In this document: positions 63,059 to 64,000 of the stretch, piece after piece
Numbering within the stretch: position 1 is the first letter of the stretch
Layout of the letters: the number at the start of each line of letters is the position of its first letter
Origin: Hexactinellida sp. DTS-2022
Taxonomy: Eukaryota; Porifera; Hexactinellida
Reading direction: 5' to 3'
Assembly (NCBI GenBank): GCA_028753945.1
Contig: JAPNXP010000011.1
Location: 682,001 to 746,000 of the forward strand
DNA: 64,000 bases
Position numbers and translations under genes: made by a program
The notes under the pieces: generated by a model
Seen by the model: the letters and a program-made list of their open reading frames with translations, nothing else
Told to the model about the DNA's origin: nothing
Databases searched by the model: none

Positions 63059-64000
63059 CTTAAGCTGTCTGAATGGAATTGGACAGATACAATACAAGTT
63101 CCATTGATATATGCAACAAAGATTTGTGTACCGTTCTATTGGAACGTTATGATCGAGTTTCTCACCACAGTTAATTGATTAACCTCCGATGCTGCACGAC
63201 ACATATAATTGTGCCAAATGTTTTGAATATACAACAGAATAATTCCATAGTAAAAGTTGAGAATAATTCCATAGTAAAAGTTTTGTACCACAGATAACAT
63301 AAAAGCAGTATTGTCACAGAAAAATATTTGTAACAATGGGAAATTAAATTTAGTTAGACCTGTAAATCTAACTAAATCCCTTCATTAAATCAGGATATTC
63401 GTTCTAATCGGATAATAGTCAAAAAATTTAGTGCTCTAGGCCCAGGGGGAAATTCATTATAGTATTATAAGCGGTTTATTTCGTTATATCCGACTTCGTC
63501 ATAAAGGGATTTCACTGTATTATTTACACAGCTTAATTTTAGCAGGTTAACTGCAATACAATCTGGATCATTATCAACATAATAGTTGTCCAGTTTAATA
63601 TATGTTAGAATCTCGTTAGTACGAACACCAGGGACCTCAAAATACATTCAACTTATCCGGAATTCGTATTAACCAAAATCATTCGTATTGAAAAAGCTTT
63701 GAAGGGAACTAAATAGCAGGGATTATTTTAACTGCCCATGATCGGAGAAATGTGAAGTTATAAATGATTTTGTGTAGTAATAATTTGCAAATTGTGAAGT
63801 ATAAAAAGTGTGTTAACATAGTCAATCTGACACAACTTTAGATACTTTCACTTCAGATAGGATCATTAATAACAATAAAGCCCTCTAGTACGGTGGGAAT
63901 GTCACGAAAAAATTGGTCCGGGCCAAAACTGGTCCGGTCGGACCAATTTTGGCCTGCCATAAATGGTCCTAGCTTGCTAAAATAGGTCCGGCCTAAACTT
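63059..64000. other. Non-coding end of window with repeat fragments
   Basis: Contains a 27-bp tandem duplication (agaataattccatagtaaa, 63236-63286), a Tigger-like end near 63600 (tagaatctcgttagtacg), and from about 63931 the start of a GGTCCGG-rich repeat that runs off the window. No gene recognised. Confidence 0.55.

Noticed and set aside
62925-63107. Plus-strand 60-codon frame
   Set aside because: The minus strand has a better exon with matching donor and in-frame partner, so this is its shadow.

Overview
The window is nuclear DNA of an animal, AT-rich and packed with small transposable elements. The best guess is a marine demosponge close to Amphimedon queenslandica. The basis is an NLR immune gene with sponge-style architecture (death-fold N-terminus, NACHT, leucine-rich repeats), very short GT-AG introns, animal gene families such as a C9orf85-like zinc protein, LC8 dynein light chains and a Ras/Rab GTPase, and dense non-autonomous DNA transposons. 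The species call is inference from memory, not a search result.

Layout. (1) 1-14.3 kb: a gene-free macrosatellite of two related repeat units (A about 850 bp, B about 1.2 kb). It turns round near 9.07 kb and contains an inverted repeat with arms of about 2.46 kb. A recurring fold-back hairpin and a minisatellite with a 16-bp palindromic core are embedded in it. (2) 15.3-20.5 kb: left arm of an inverted segmental duplication with a broken multi-pass membrane protein gene. (3) 21.5-26.3 kb: the intact-looking NLR gene, a hammerhead ribozyme about 70 bp upstream of its start, and a decayed antisense exon. (4) 26.3-43 kb: a transposon-rich stretch with orphan exons, a decayed LRR/EGF surface-protein gene in two tandem copies, two LC8 dynein light chain pseudogenes, a broken small-GTPase gene, a C9orf85-like zinc-ribbon gene and nested transposons. 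(5) 43.1-46.6 kb, minus strand: the most unusual gene, a 1163-codon uninterrupted ORF. It fuses a triose-phosphate/PEP-translocator-type transporter, an extra membrane anchor, a GT32-like domain, a polysaccharide pyruvyltransferase domain and a second GT32-like domain. (6) 51.0-55.3 kb: right arm of the inverted duplication with the sister membrane-protein pseudogene. (7) 57.1-62.8 kb: a second, decayed copy of the NLR segment with two more hammerhead ribozymes, an internally inverted NACHT fragment, new transposon insertions, and a better preserved copy of the antisense exon.

How things fit together. The fusion gene looks like a one-polypeptide Golgi machine: a transporter that could bring in phosphoenolpyruvate, joined to a lumenal enzyme that would use it to pyruvylate a glycan, flanked by sugar transferases. 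The duplicated segments show how the locus evolved, and several MITE insertions can be dated against their empty sites. The two membrane-gene copies carry different single-base lesions, so their common ancestor was probably intact. All gene calls were made by reading the sequence; no alignment or folding program was run.
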